Of a stretch of 64,000 nt of DNA, positions 9,966-18,076 are shown piece after piece (position 1 is the first letter of the stretch; the number at the start of each line of letters is the position of its first letter). A model generated the notes under the pieces. It was given only the letters and a program-made list of their open reading frames with translations. It was not told the DNA's origin and did not search any database. The translations under genes and the position numbers were made by a program. This stretch comes from Devosia riboflavina. Lineage in GTDB: Bacteria > Pseudomonadota > Alphaproteobacteria > Rhizobiales > Devosiaceae. The stretch spans positions 124,001-188,000 of the forward strand of contig NZ_JQGC01000033.1 of assembly GCF_000743575.1 (NCBI RefSeq), read 5' to 3'.

Positions 9966-12137
9966 CTAGGCGGCCGCAACATCTACGGGCACCGACTTGA
10001 AGGCCGGTGTCTTGCTGCGCGGATCGACTTCCGTGCCGATGAGCACATTGGCCTCCGGATAGTAGGCGAGCACCGAGCCGGCCGGCAGATCGAAGCTGGT
10101 GGCGATGCCCTCCATCTCGCCGACGGCAGAGCGCACTTTTACCCTCTGTCCCTCGGTCAGGCCGCGCGCTGCCATGTCTGCCATGCTGAGAAAGATCGAA
10201 TAGCGCCCGGCCTTGCCGCGATAGCTGTCGGTCTCTTCATAGATGATCGAGTTGAACTGCCCCTCGCTGCGCACCGAGGCGAGCATGAGCTTGCCTTTTT
10301 CAAGTGCCGGGATCGGCGTAACGACGAAATGCGCCTTGCCATCCATGGTGCCGAATTCGGGGACGTGCAGCACGCGGTTGCGAATGTGGAACTCACGCTT
10401 GGCAACGTCGATATCAGCCAACTCCTCCATGCCCGGCACAATGGCCGCAATGGCATCGCGCAGCTTGGCGTGACCGGAAAAGGCATCGAAATCCACGGGC
10501 GAATCCGGCAGGACGCGCTTGCCGATCTGGCCGAGAATCCAGCTTTCGGGCCGCACCGTGCTGATGCGGTCGATGCCGCCATCGGACAGCCGCACGAAAT
10601 TGAACATGGACTCCTGGGTCGTCGGCTCCCATTCCTCGTCGCGCGCCGTGACCGGCAAAATGAGCACCTCGCCGTCACCCAGCCCATGCACATGGCCCTG
10701 GTTGAGCGTCGTCGTCAGGAACAGCTTGAAACCGATGGCCCCCATGGCACGGCTCGAGAACGCCGTGTCCGGCGTCGCCGCCCAGAGATTGCCGCCCATG
10801 ATAACAGCGGCATCGATATTGCCGGCTTCGGCCCGCTTGAGGCAGGCCATTGTGTCGAGGCCTTTTTCCTCCGGGAAGCTGACGCCAAACACCTCTTCCA
10901 TGCGCTTGAGAACATCGCGGGCAAGCACCGGCTTGACCCCGATCGTGCCAATACCCTGCACGTTGGAATGTCCGCGCAGCGGCAGGAGGCCGGCAAAACG
11001 CTTGCCGATCATGCCGCGCAGCAGCGCCAGATTGGCGATGGCTTCGACATTGGCGACGCCATGGACATGGTGCGTCATACCCATGCCCCAGGCAAAGACG
11101 GCATGCCGCGAGCGACCATAGGCCTCGGCCACGCGCGAAATCTCTTCGCGCGACAGCCCACAGGCTGCAGTGATTTCATCCCAGCCAAGCGTATCGATAT
11201 CGTTACGGAAAGCATCAAAATCTGCGCCATAGGCGGCGATAAAAGCCCGGTCCTCCGTCCCCTGCTCCAGCACCGCTTTTGCGAGACCCTTGAACAGGGC
11301 AATGTCCGACCCGATGCGCGGCTGCAGATAGTCCGAAGCGATATCGCTGCCGCCCTTGAGCATGGAGAGCGGCGATTTCGGCACCGCGAATTTGACCAGG
11401 CCCGGCTCCTTGGCCGGATTGATGACGATCACCTGCCCGCCCCGCTCGCGGCAGTTCTTCAGCATGTGAATGAAGCGCGGGTGGTTGGACGAGGGATTGG
11501 CGCCGATGACGAAGATCAGGTCCGCCCCGGTCAGGTCCTCAAGCTCTACGGTAGCCGTTCCCTTGCCGATCGTGGTTGCGAGACCCTCGCTCGTCGCCTG
11601 ATGGCAATAATAGGAGCAGTTGTTGACGTTGTTGGTGCCGTAGGCCCGCGCCAAAAGCTGGAACAGGAACCCCGCCTCGTTGGACGACCGCCCCGAGGAA
11701 TAAAAGAACGTTCGCTTGGGGTCGGTTTCGGCCAGCCGATGTGCCGCATGATCGAGCGCAGCATCCCAATCGAGCGGCTCAAACTTGTCCGAGCCCGCCC
11801 GACGGAAAAGCGGCGTGCCCAGCCGCCCCAGCCGCTCCATCTCCCGCCCCGAAAGCTCGCTCAGTTCGGCAATGGTGTGCTCGAAAATCGGCTCGGGAAT
11901 CGGCGGCTGGATATCGGTCGATTGCGCCTGCACCGACTTGTTGCAGACCGAGGGGAACTCATCGAGTTCATTGGTCATGCCGCCATGCTGCCCGCCCATG
12001 CCATAAGCACAGGCCTTGCAGGTGTTTTTTGCCGTCAGCGCCTTGGCAGCCTTGCCCACGCCCATCTTGCCGATGGTGGAAAGGGTATAGAGGACTTTCT
12101 TGGGGCCGCCGCCCACGACATTACTGGTATCGGCCAC
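9966..12137 (-). CDS. FdhF/YdeP-family molybdopterin oxidoreductase
   Basis: A 723-residue cytoplasmic protein of the bis-molybdopterin guanine dinucleotide family. The N-terminus has Cys40, Cys43 and Cys65 (CKAC...C), which may hold an Fe-S cluster with an unusual ligand set. A CSYYCHQATSEG block (Cys174/Cys178) occupies the place of the formate dehydrogenase active-site Cys/SeCys. GANPSSNHPR and the C-terminal molydopterin-dinucleotide domain follow. It resembles the YdeP-like group rather than classical FdhF, so formate is not assured as substrate. The start is a GTG with GGGAG eight bases upstream. No electron-transfer subunit or FdhD is adjacent. Confidence 0.88.
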   Translation of the reverse strand: MADTSNVVGGGPKKVLYTLSTIGKMGVGKAAKALTAKNTCKACAYGMGGQHGGMTNELDEFPSVCNKSVQAQSTDIQPPIPEPIFEHTIAELSELSGREMERLGRLGTPLFRRAGSDKFEPLDWDAALDHAAHRLAETDPKRTFFYSSGRSSNEAGFLFQLLARAYGTNNVNNCSYYCHQATSEGLATTIGKGTATVELEDLTGADLIFVIGANPSSNHPRFIHMLKNCRERGGQVIVINPAKEPGLVKFAVPKSPLSMLKGGSDIASDYLQPRIGSDIALFKGLAKAVLEQGTEDRAFIAAYGADFDAFRNDIDTLGWDEITAACGLSREEISRVAEAYGRSRHAVFAWGMGMTHHVHGVANVEAIANLALLRGMIGKRFAGLLPLRGHSNVQGIGTIGVKPVLARDVLKRMEEVFGVSFPEEKGLDTMACLKRAEAGNIDAAVIMGGNLWAATPDTAFSSRAMGAIGFKLFLTTTLNQGHVHGLGDGEVLILPVTARDEEWEPTTQESMFNFVRLSDGGIDRISTVRPESWILGQIGKRVLPDSPVDFDAFSGHAKLRDAIAAIVPGMEELADIDVAKREFHIRNRVLHVPEFGTMDGKAHFVVTPIPALEKGKLMLASVRSEGQFNSIIYEETDSYRGKAGRYSIFLSMADMAARGLTEGQRVKVRSAVGEMEGIATSFDLPAGSVLAYYPEANVLIGTEVDPRSKTPAFKSVPVDVAAA

Positions 12138-12217
12138 TTAGAACACTCCCGCAGTGCCCCTTATTTTGGAGCCGACAAGACGGGAGTGCAAGTCATCAAC
12201 GGTCCTCCCTCCGCACG

Positions 12218-12285
12218 GTGTCATTCCCGCGAAAGCGGGAACCCCTGTTTGGTAACGGAGGTCCCCGCTTTCGCGGGGATGACAC
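12218..12285. repeat. Palindromic repeat, CCCGCGAAAGCGGG type
   Basis: Two 24-base arms (12218-12241 and 12262-12285) are inverted repeats with two mismatches, each centred on CCCGCGAAAGCGGG or its complement. A related copy is at 55638-55708. It lies between the oxidoreductase start and the 3' end of the PPK2 gene. This family of dispersed palindromes is common in alphaproteobacterial intergenic regions. Confidence 0.8.
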
Positions 12286-12314
12286 GGCGGAAAGCGGAGA
12301 GAGCGCAATGACCG

Positions 12315-13250
12315 TCAGTAAACCGCCTTCACATACATCTCCTGCGGCACCGGTCCACGATGGTAGTCGGGGTGTCGGATGCGCTCGGGCAGCACAATCT
12401 CGGGCTTGGGCACTTCGTCATAAGGAATGGCCTCAAGCAGATGCGCGATGCAGTTGAGGCGCGCGCGCTTCTTGTCGTCGGCATTGACGACCCACCACGG
12501 CGAATCCGTCGTGTGGGTGCGCACCAACATGTCTTCCTTGGCCTTGGTATAGTCTTCCCAGTGGCGACGACTTTCCATGTCCATGGGCGACAGCTTCCAC
12601 TGCTTCAGCGGATCCTGAATGCGCATGCGGAAGCGGAATTCCTGCTCTTCATTGGTGATAGAAAACCAGAACTTGATGAGGATGATCCCCGAACGGATCA
12701 GCATCTTTTCGAATTCCGGGACCGTGCGGAAGAACTCTTCCAGCTCGTCGGGCGAGCAGAAACCCATGACGCGCTCGACACCGGCGCGATTGTACCAGGA
12801 GCGGTCGAACAGCACCATTTCGCCCGCTGCCGGCAGGTGGGGCACGTAGCGCTGGAAATACCACTGGGTCTTTTCGCGGTCGGACGGCGCGGGCAGCGCA
12901 ACGACGCGGCAGACACGCGGATTGAGCCGCTGCGTAATGCGCTTGATGGCTCCGCCCTTGCCGGCGGAATCACGACCTTCAAAAATGACCGCAACCTTCA
13001 GTTTGTTATGAACAATCCAATCCTGCAGCCGCACCAACTCGTGCTGCAGACGGAACAGCTCTCGGAAATAGACATTGCGGTCGAGTGACTTGCGCTCTGC
13101 CCGCTCACCCTCTTCGGCGAGCGCCTCGAGCTGGTCGTCCTCGAACTGCAGCTCCAGCTCTTCATCAAAGCTGTCGGTAATCTCTTCGCGAATGCGGTTC
13201 AGTTCCGCCTCGAATTGGTCGAAGCGCGCGTTCTGGTCGAAGTCGTTCAC
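12315..13250 (-). CDS. ppk2: Polyphosphate kinase 2 (PPK2) family
   Basis: A 311-residue P-loop kinase that transfers phosphate between polyphosphate and nucleoside diphosphates. Walker A is EGRDSAGKGG (91-100), Walker B is in VLFDRSWYNR (about 146-155), and a basic lid follows with RFRMRIQDP and the SPMDMES block. The N-terminal 60 residues are acidic and probably helical. Upstream ATG codons at 13277 and beyond are possible, but GGAGG eight bases before GTG at 13250 marks that codon as the start. Length and motif set fit the one-domain class I enzymes. Whether it favours ADP or GDP cannot be told here. Confidence 0.93.
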   Translation of the reverse strand: MNDFDQNARFDQFEAELNRIREEITDSFDEELELQFEDDQLEALAEEGERAERKSLDRNVYFRELFRLQHELVRLQDWIVHNKLKVAVIFEGRDSAGKGGAIKRITQRLNPRVCRVVALPAPSDREKTQWYFQRYVPHLPAAGEMVLFDRSWYNRAGVERVMGFCSPDELEEFFRTVPEFEKMLIRSGIILIKFWFSITNEEQEFRFRMRIQDPLKQWKLSPMDMESRRHWEDYTKAKEDMLVRTHTTDSPWWVVNADDKKRARLNCIAHLLEAIPYDEVPKPEIVLPERIRHPDYHRGPVPQEMYVKAVY

Positions 13251-13338
13251 TTGAGGGCCCTCCGGGTGCGGCACCATTGGCCACACCAGGATTGCACTTT
13301 TGTGACAGAAGCGCTTCCAGCAAAAGTATCGGTGTTTT

Positions 13339-13367
13339 GCATGTCGCCCAAGTCAAAGGCGACATGC
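13339..13367. repeat. Perfect 10-bp inverted repeat before ppk2
   Basis: GCATGTCGCC (13339-13348) and its complement (13358-13367) flank a 9-base loop in the 164-base gap between the Gly-rich protein stop and ppk2. No U-tract follows on the minus strand, so it may be an operator or an mRNA structure in the ppk2 leader rather than a classic terminator. Confidence 0.55.
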
Positions 13368-13414
13368 CGTGATGTTAGGTGCTCAACCCAAATGCAAGCC
13401 GGATATTTCCGGCC

Positions 13415-14230
13415 TCAATAGACAAAGACCGTCAACTGATTGCCGCGCTGATGAACGGCAAAGACGCGGTTCGCATTGTAGGAAGACCGATCGATCGAAG
13501 CGCTCAGCAGGCTATCGCTGCTGATGGCGGAACGCAGTGAATTGCCGAGACCGGAATTGGTCAGGGCGGCGGCGAGCCAGGTCTGCAGTTCCGGGCACAT
13601 GTCGACACGCTGGATCTCGACATTGCTGGCGCGCTGCCAGGAGCCGCCGATCTGCGTGCCTTGGATCAGCCGTTCGACCTGACGCGGGCTGGTGCCGGCA
13701 CAGGCCGGAGCGTTTCCACCATTGGAAGCGGAGAAGGACGGAATGCCGCCATTGCCGACGCCGCCGTTTCCACCGCCGTTCCCGGGATTGCCGGGATTGC
13801 CCGGCGCACCGCCGCCGATCGATACGCCGATATTGGCGAGACTACCGCCACCCACTGTCGCGCCTACGCCAACAGTGCCATTGAGCAGCCCGACATCCGC
13901 ATCGACAAGACTTCCACCGCCGACTGTCGCGCCAACCGTAGCTGCCCCGCCAAGCACGTTCGCATTCGCGCCGAGGGCGCTGCCACCGCCACTGCCGACT
14001 GTTGCATTGGCGATGCCCGAGCTACCGCCGATTTGCGCATCGACGAGCTGGTTCTCACCGCCAAGGCCGACATTAACCAGGCCCGTATTGGAAGCATCGC
14101 CCGAGCCAAGGGTGACCAGCGCGTCTTCGCCACTTCCACCAATGATTCCAAGCAGGTTCTGGGCCTGGGCGGGCGCCGAAACACTCGCGACAAAGACCAG
14201 AGGCAGAATAGAAAGCAATTTTCTTTTCAT
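13415..14230 (-). CDS. Secreted Gly-rich repeat protein with C-terminal domain
   Basis: A 271-residue protein with a signal peptide (cleavage after APAQAQ). Residues about 28-165 are low-complexity Gly/Val/Asn/Ala with recurring VGATVGGGSL-type units separated by about 34 residues and a GNPGNPGNGG stretch. The last 100 residues form a normal-composition domain with two cysteines (ACAG and DMCPEL) ending in a hydrophobic strand LTVFVY. A good GGAG sits seven bases before the ATG. The repeat pattern suggests a beta-rich fibrous or adhesive surface protein; that is inference. Similar Gly-rich secreted proteins are frequent in rhizobia-like genomes but lack a known role. Confidence 0.8.
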   Translation of the reverse strand: MKRKLLSILPLVFVASVSAPAQAQNLLGIIGGSGEDALVTLGSGDASNTGLVNVGLGGENQLVDAQIGGSSGIANATVGSGGGSALGANANVLGGAATVGATVGGGSLVDADVGLLNGTVGVGATVGGGSLANIGVSIGGGAPGNPGNPGNGGGNGGVGNGGIPSFSASNGGNAPACAGTSPRQVERLIQGTQIGGSWQRASNVEIQRVDMCPELQTWLAAALTNSGLGNSLRSAISSDSLLSASIDRSSYNANRVFAVHQRGNQLTVFVY

Positions 14231-14382
14231 AACTCATCTCCATCTTCGCGACCAACTTGCCGCACTGAAATGACGGCCGAAGACAGACTTGAGTTTCAAT
14301 TTGTGATTTGGTCTAACCCAACTGGTAAACGACAGACTAATACACAAATATTGAAGAGAATTAACGAAGCATTTGTCATAAC
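14231..14382 (-). promoter_or_regulatory. AT-rich leader upstream of the Gly-rich protein gene
   Basis: The 351-base gap between 14230 and 14582 begins with a clearly AT-rich stretch (about 14290-14390), unlike the rest of the window, where the promoter of the Gly-rich gene should lie. I could not fix -35 and -10 boxes with certainty. The remainder of the gap holds a terminator and a possible tiny reading frame listed separately. Confidence 0.4.
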
Positions 14383-14412
14383 AAAAAAGGCGCGGAACCG
14401 AAGTTCCGCGCC
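14383..14412 (-). terminator. Intrinsic terminator after the outer-membrane protein gene
   Basis: A perfect 10-bp stem GGCGCGGAAC / GTTCCGCGCC (14389-14398 and 14403-14412) with a CGAA tetraloop is followed on the minus strand by six T residues (14383-14388). It is 170 bases after the barrel protein stop. Confidence 0.85.
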
Positions 14413-14460
14413 CCATCGGGGCTACAGCAAAGGAGCGTCAGCCTTCCTGCCACCGCCGAC

Positions 14461-14568
14461 TTATCGGGCTGATCCCCGCTTGGGACCGCCGCGTGGCTTG
14501 CCACAGCAGAACTGTGGTTCGCTGGCACAACGACCCATTTCCACATCAGTTCCCGCCAAGCCGTTCAC
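14461..14568 (-). other. Possible 35-residue Cys-containing reading frame
   Basis: Between the barrel protein stop and its distant terminator a GTG-started frame runs 35 codons, with a C-terminal part RCASEPQFCCGKPRGG rich in Cys, Gly and basic residues. There is no good Shine-Dalgarno. It could be a small protein translated from the 3' part of the transcript, or chance in a 3' untranslated region. Confidence 0.2.
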
Positions 14569-14581
14569 ATCGGCAACCGCG

Positions 14582-15742
14582 CTAAAATTGCGTATTGATG
14601 GCCAGGGTGAAGCGATCGATCGTGTAGCTATCGCCTGACTCCTCCACCCATTTTCGCAAGGCCCTCAGCGACAGGCTCGCCTGATCGGCCATCGCATAAT
14701 CGAGGCGCAGGCTGGCCGTCTGCACCTGCCGCGTCTGGCTCGCATCGAAAATCCCCATCTCGTCGCTGCGGCTCACCGCCGCCGAGAGCGCAATGGCATC
14801 CGTCATCCTGTACCGCGCGGAAAGCTCGATCTCGCTGGTGCTGCTGGCAACGGGATCGAGCGGATCGTCGAGATCGACGCTCTTTTCCGCCCGAAGCGCC
14901 AGCGTCCAGCGATCACCCAGCGCCAGTTCCGACTGCATCGCCAGATAAGGCAAAACCTCGCGCAGGCCGGGATCGATCAACGGCCAGACCAATGTCGCCC
15001 CCGCCAGGAATTCGACGAGAAGATTGTCCGTCTTGGTCCGAACGCCCCCAGCGACAGTCCCCGCAGTTCCCGGCAGGCGGCCATAATCGAACTGATCGGC
15101 TTCCGGAACACTCGAAAAATCCCCTTTGAGCCGGCCAAGCACCGCCATGGCGCCCGTCACCGCCTTTTCCCAATTCACCCCTACCCCGACAACACCCACT
15201 TGCGGGTCGAGCCGAACCGGTGGCAGCTCGATGGGCAGGCCGGAAATGACCGCATCCTCGGGATAGCGCCAGCTACCGTTCACGATCACATTGACCTGCT
15301 GGTCTTTCCCCATGACGGCCAGTTCCAACATGGTTTCGTGTGTCACCTTGCCGTTCGCAACGCCGATCATCGCGCCATCGAGCGGCAGGCCCTCGCCGAC
15401 CCAGTCCCGGGTCAGGGCATAGCCGGCACGCAGCACCATGCCCTTGTCGAGCTCCAGCGCCGCTTCCACGCCGGCCGCGGCTGACATGTCGTCTTCCACC
15501 GAAACCGTCGCAAAACGCGTCTGCTCGAACAGCAATGTCCCGCGCAGCGACAGGGCGCCCATGCTGTGCGACAGCGAAAGCTCATGCTTGTGCTCGACGA
15601 ACAGGTCCGACGGCCCGTCCACGGTTTCCGTGGCATTGCTGGTCCAACCCGCCTCGACGGCGCTCTTGAGCGCCAGGGCCTCCTCGCCCAAAACGGCGGA
15701 AACACTGACCATCCAGACCGCAATGCAAGAAAACCAGCGCAT
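14582..15742 (-). CDS. Putative outer-membrane beta-barrel protein
   Basis: A 386-residue protein with a signal peptide (MRWFSCIAVWMVSVSAVLGEEA) and many alternating hydrophobic/polar strands separated by short turns, ending in the aromatic residue expected of barrel proteins (NTQF). GGAGG lies five bases before the ATG at 15742; an earlier in-frame start at 15802 would put 20 charged residues before the signal peptide and is rejected. No named porin or transporter family is recognised. The gene is divergent from an XRE regulator across a 198-base region and ends in a strong terminator, so it is probably monocistronic. Confidence 0.72.
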   Translation of the reverse strand: MRWFSCIAVWMVSVSAVLGEEALALKSAVEAGWTSNATETVDGPSDLFVEHKHELSLSHSMGALSLRGTLLFEQTRFATVSVEDDMSAAAGVEAALELDKGMVLRAGYALTRDWVGEGLPLDGAMIGVANGKVTHETMLELAVMGKDQQVNVIVNGSWRYPEDAVISGLPIELPPVRLDPQVGVVGVGVNWEKAVTGAMAVLGRLKGDFSSVPEADQFDYGRLPGTAGTVAGGVRTKTDNLLVEFLAGATLVWPLIDPGLREVLPYLAMQSELALGDRWTLALRAEKSVDLDDPLDPVASSTSEIELSARYRMTDAIALSAAVSRSDEMGIFDASQTRQVQTASLRLDYAMADQASLSLRALRKWVEESGDSYTIDRFTLAINTQF

Positions 15743-15841
15743 CCCAACCTCCGGCAGAGCCACCGGGCAAGAATGCTCATGGTTCAGTAACCAATATTTC
15801 ACGTAGAGGGTCAGTAGATTTACCTGCCCGGCAGCGTTGAG

Positions 15842-15854
15842 ATTAAGCGTTAAT
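15842..15854. promoter_or_regulatory. Palindrome ATTAA-GCG-TTAAT in a divergent promoter region
   Basis: A 13-base palindrome sits midway between the start of the barrel protein gene (15742, minus) and the XRE regulator (15941, plus). Its place suggests an operator, possibly for the neighbouring HTH regulator; this is inference. Confidence 0.35.
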
Positions 15855-15940
15855 GCCGGAACTGGGTCGTGTAAGTAGTCTATTAACTATGATCTTCATC
15901 CCTGCTTCGGGATTTTGGCTCCACTCAAAAGGAGCTGGCC

Positions 15941-16579
15941 ATGCCAAAACCGAGCGAACTTTGCACCGCCCTGCGCAATTGGCGCATCCGCGCCCGCCTG
16001 CAACAGGATGCCGTCGCCAAAAGCCTCGGCGTCACGCAGAGTCAGATCAGCCGCTGGGAAAGCGGCCGCGATGCGCCCCGTCCGCACAATATCGAGGCCA
16101 TCCGCCGCCTCATCTGGGGCCCCGAAGCCGATCCGCTCGTGGCCCTGCGCTATTTCGTGGAAGAGTCGCACCAGAACCTGCTGCTGATGGATGCCAGCCA
16201 CGCCATCATCGCCTGCAGCCGGCCGCTAAAACTGCCATCCGGCCCGCTCGACCGCTTCGGTTGGGTCATCGATCCGCAGAAAAACCCCGCCTTCGCCCCG
16301 GTCCATGCCCGCTTCTGCGAATTGCTGGCCCGGCCGGCCGGCGTCGTCAGCCTCAAGATCACCATCCCCTTTGTGGACAATGGCCGCGACTGGTGCGCCA
16401 TCATCAACAAGACCATCCACACGGTCGTCGGCACCCGCCTTTGCCTCGTCGAACCCAGCTTTCGCGAGGCAACGGGCCTTGAAGGCAAGGAAATCCGGCT
16501 TGAAGAGGTACGGCTGACGCCTGACGAAGGGGAACGTCACTCGCTTACTCTCTGGCGCCAATTGGCTCCCGCCTCCTGA
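15941..16579 (+). CDS. XRE-family transcriptional regulator with C-terminal sensor region
   Basis: A 212-residue protein. Residues about 8-62 form a Cro/C1-type helix-turn-helix (LRNWRIRARLQQDAVAKSLG, then SQISRWESGRDAPRP). The remaining 150 residues form an alpha/beta domain with hydrophobic strands such as VVSLKITIPFVD and two cysteines, of no family I recognise. It may sense a ligand. GGAG precedes the ATG by seven bases. It is divergent from the outer-membrane barrel gene, so control of that gene and of itself is the natural guess. Confidence 0.85.
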   Translation: MPKPSELCTALRNWRIRARLQQDAVAKSLGVTQSQISRWESGRDAPRPHNIEAIRRLIWGPEADPLVALRYFVEESHQNLLLMDASHAIIACSRPLKLPSGPLDRFGWVIDPQKNPAFAPVHARFCELLARPAGVVSLKITIPFVDNGRDWCAIINKTIHTVVGTRLCLVEPSFREATGLEGKEIRLEEVRLTPDEGERHSLTLWRQLAPAS

Positions 16580-16597
16580 TCCATTTTTTCTAAGCAA

Positions 16598-16639
16598 AAT
16601 CAAAACAAAGAACCCGCGCCGGGGGGCTCCGGCGCGGGT
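16598..16639 (-). terminator. Terminator between XRE regulator and Asn-rich protein genes
   Basis: A perfect 11-bp stem (16612-16622 with 16629-16639) has a six-base loop. On the minus strand it is followed by a T-rich run (TTCTTTGTTTTGATTTTG), so it ends the transcript of the small Asn-rich gene; it may also stop the convergent XRE transcript. Confidence 0.8.
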
Positions 16640-16682
16640 CTGGCGTCCGTGGCGGGTTGGAGGTAACACCCCGCCGCAGGAG

Positions 16683-17009
16683 CTACCAGCCGTGCTTCTT
16701 GGTCTGGTTCTGGCCGCCGATGCCCAGAATGCCATTGCCGTTCAGCACACCATTGAGAATGGAATTGCCGTTGGCGGTATTGTTGCCGCTGAGGATGCCG
16801 GAGAGAATGCTGCTGTTGTTGCCGACAGCGACGGTATTGCCGTTGAGGACATTGATATTGCCCACATCCACGACGTCGGCCACGGTGGAGACCACGCCGG
16901 TGATGTTGCTGAGCACATTGTTGGTGCGCTTGGCGAAGAAGCCGCCGGCATGAGCGCCCGAAGTCATCGCCATGGCAGCCACGACGGAAAGTGCAATCAC
17001 GGTCTTCAT
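16683..17009 (-). CDS. Small secreted Asn/Gly-repeat protein
   Basis: A 108-residue protein with a signal peptide (MKTVIALSVVAAMAMTSGAHA). After a short VLSNITGVVSTVADVVDVG stretch, about 55 residues consist of NGN/GNN/SGN-punctuated hydrophobic steps (for example VLNGNTVAVG, ILSGILSGN, VLNGNGILGIG), ending in a basic KKHGW tail. The regular spacing of Asn/Gly suggests a short beta-solenoid or an aggregating curli-like strand, but the curlin consensus itself is not met. AAGGGAG lies eight bases before the ATG. A direct repeat in its upstream region may bind a regulator. Confidence 0.75.
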   Translation of the reverse strand: MKTVIALSVVAAMAMTSGAHAGGFFAKRTNNVLSNITGVVSTVADVVDVGNINVLNGNTVAVGNNSSILSGILSGNNTANGNSILNGVLNGNGILGIGGQNQTKKHGW

Positions 17010-17099
17010 ACTCGTTACTCCCTTGAAAACATGTCGGTTTCGACAGGCACGAGGAAGCCCGAGCACGCGCTTTTGGGCAATTGCAGGGAGCGATAATAT

Positions 17100-17129
17100 G
17101 CGTTTCATGCGCACTAGGCGCGTTTCATG
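17100..17129. promoter_or_regulatory. Direct repeat GCGTTTCATG spaced by two helical turns
   Basis: The decamer occurs at 17100-17109 and 17120-17129, exactly 20 bases apart, so both copies face the same side of the helix. It lies 90-120 bases upstream of the Asn/Gly-repeat gene and just after the response regulator gene, where an activator of the former could bind. Confidence 0.4.
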
Positions 17130-17149
17130 TCCCGGACTACGGGAAAGCC

Positions 17150-18076
17150 CTAAAGCTCAAAGCTCTCCTGCATCGCCTGAATGGCCTTGATGGCGGCCGA
17201 GGCGCGGTTTTCGACGCCAAGCTTGGCATAGACCTGCTCAAGGTGCTTGTTCACCGTGCGCGGGCTGAGGCCCAAAATATCCCCGATATCGCGATTGGAT
17301 TTTCCGCGGGCGATCCAGAGCAGCACTTCGCTTTCGCGCTGCGTCAGCCCAAAGTGCTGGCGGAGATTGTCTTCCTGCCCCTCTTCCTGCGCACCGGTCA
17401 GGCGGAAAAGATATTCGTCGCCGCCGACCACGCCGAGAAAGGCAAACTGCAGTCCCGGGGCGCCCGGCAGAGTCACATCGAACCCGCTGCCCGGTGACGC
17501 ATCGCCATGGTCGAGTCGCCAACGGGAAAAACCGCTCGACATCTCCGCCTGGCGATCCGCGTCCATACCGGAGCGTTCGAGCAGCTTGTTGGCCTGCGGC
17601 GTCGACCACAACACCGCTGCATCGGCGCCAAACGCCACCAGATGCCGCCCGGCAGCATCGAGCGCAATCCGCGCGCTCTGGGCGCGGCGGGCATTGGCAA
17701 GGTGCACCCGGATACGGGCCCGCAATTCATCGACATTGATCGGCTTTGAGAGATAATCGACGCCGCCGCTTTCGAGCGCATGGACGATATGCTCGGTTTC
17801 GGTCAGCCCGGTCATGAAGATGACAGGCACATGCGTGAGGGGCGCCATGGCCTTCAGCCGACGACAGGTTTCAAAGCCATCGAGACCGGGCATGACGGCA
17901 TCCATCAGCACCACATCCGGCACGACGCGCTGCACGATATTGAGCGCCGCCTCGCCGCTCCGCGCCACCAGCACGGTCACGCCAGCGTCTTCGAGCGCCG
18001 TCGTCAGGAAACCGAGGGATTCCGGCGAGTCATCGACCAGAAGCACAATGTCCTGATCCCGCTCAATCCGGCTCAT
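17150..18076 (-). CDS. Response regulator, REC + LuxR-type HTH, partner of the transporter-kinase
   Basis: A 308-residue two-component regulator. The receiver (about 8-130) has D15/D16 and phospho-acceptor D59 in VLMDAVMPG, and Lys in YLSKPI. A middle region of about 110 residues with no clear family follows. The C-terminal 65 residues are a LuxR/NarL-type DNA-binding domain (LTQRESEVLLWIARGKSNRDIGDILGLSPRTVNKHLEQVYAKLGV). Its start lies inside the 3' end of the hybrid kinase gene (14-base overlap), so the two are surely a pair. Divergent urt genes make them the likely target. Confidence 0.93.
   Translation of the reverse strand: MSRIERDQDIVLLVDDSPESLGFLTTALEDAGVTVLVARSGEAALNIVQRVVPDVVLMDAVMPGLDGFETCRRLKAMAPLTHVPVIFMTGLTETEHIVHALESGGVDYLSKPINVDELRARIRVHLANARRAQSARIALDAAGRHLVAFGADAAVLWSTPQANKLLERSGMDADRQAEMSSGFSRWRLDHGDASPGSGFDVTLPGAPGLQFAFLGVVGGDEYLFRLTGAQEEGQEDNLRQHFGLTQRESEVLLWIARGKSNRDIGDILGLSPRTVNKHLEQVYAKLGVENRASAAIKAIQAMQESFEL

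Noticed and set aside
10329-12311. 660-codon open frame on the plus strand
   Set aside because: Antisense to the molybdopterin oxidoreductase gene, which has full family motifs.
17150-18076. Regulator as an orphan quorum-sensing LuxR
   Set aside because: It has a complete receiver domain with D59 and overlaps the kinase gene, so it is a two-component regulator; no autoinducer-binding domain is visible.
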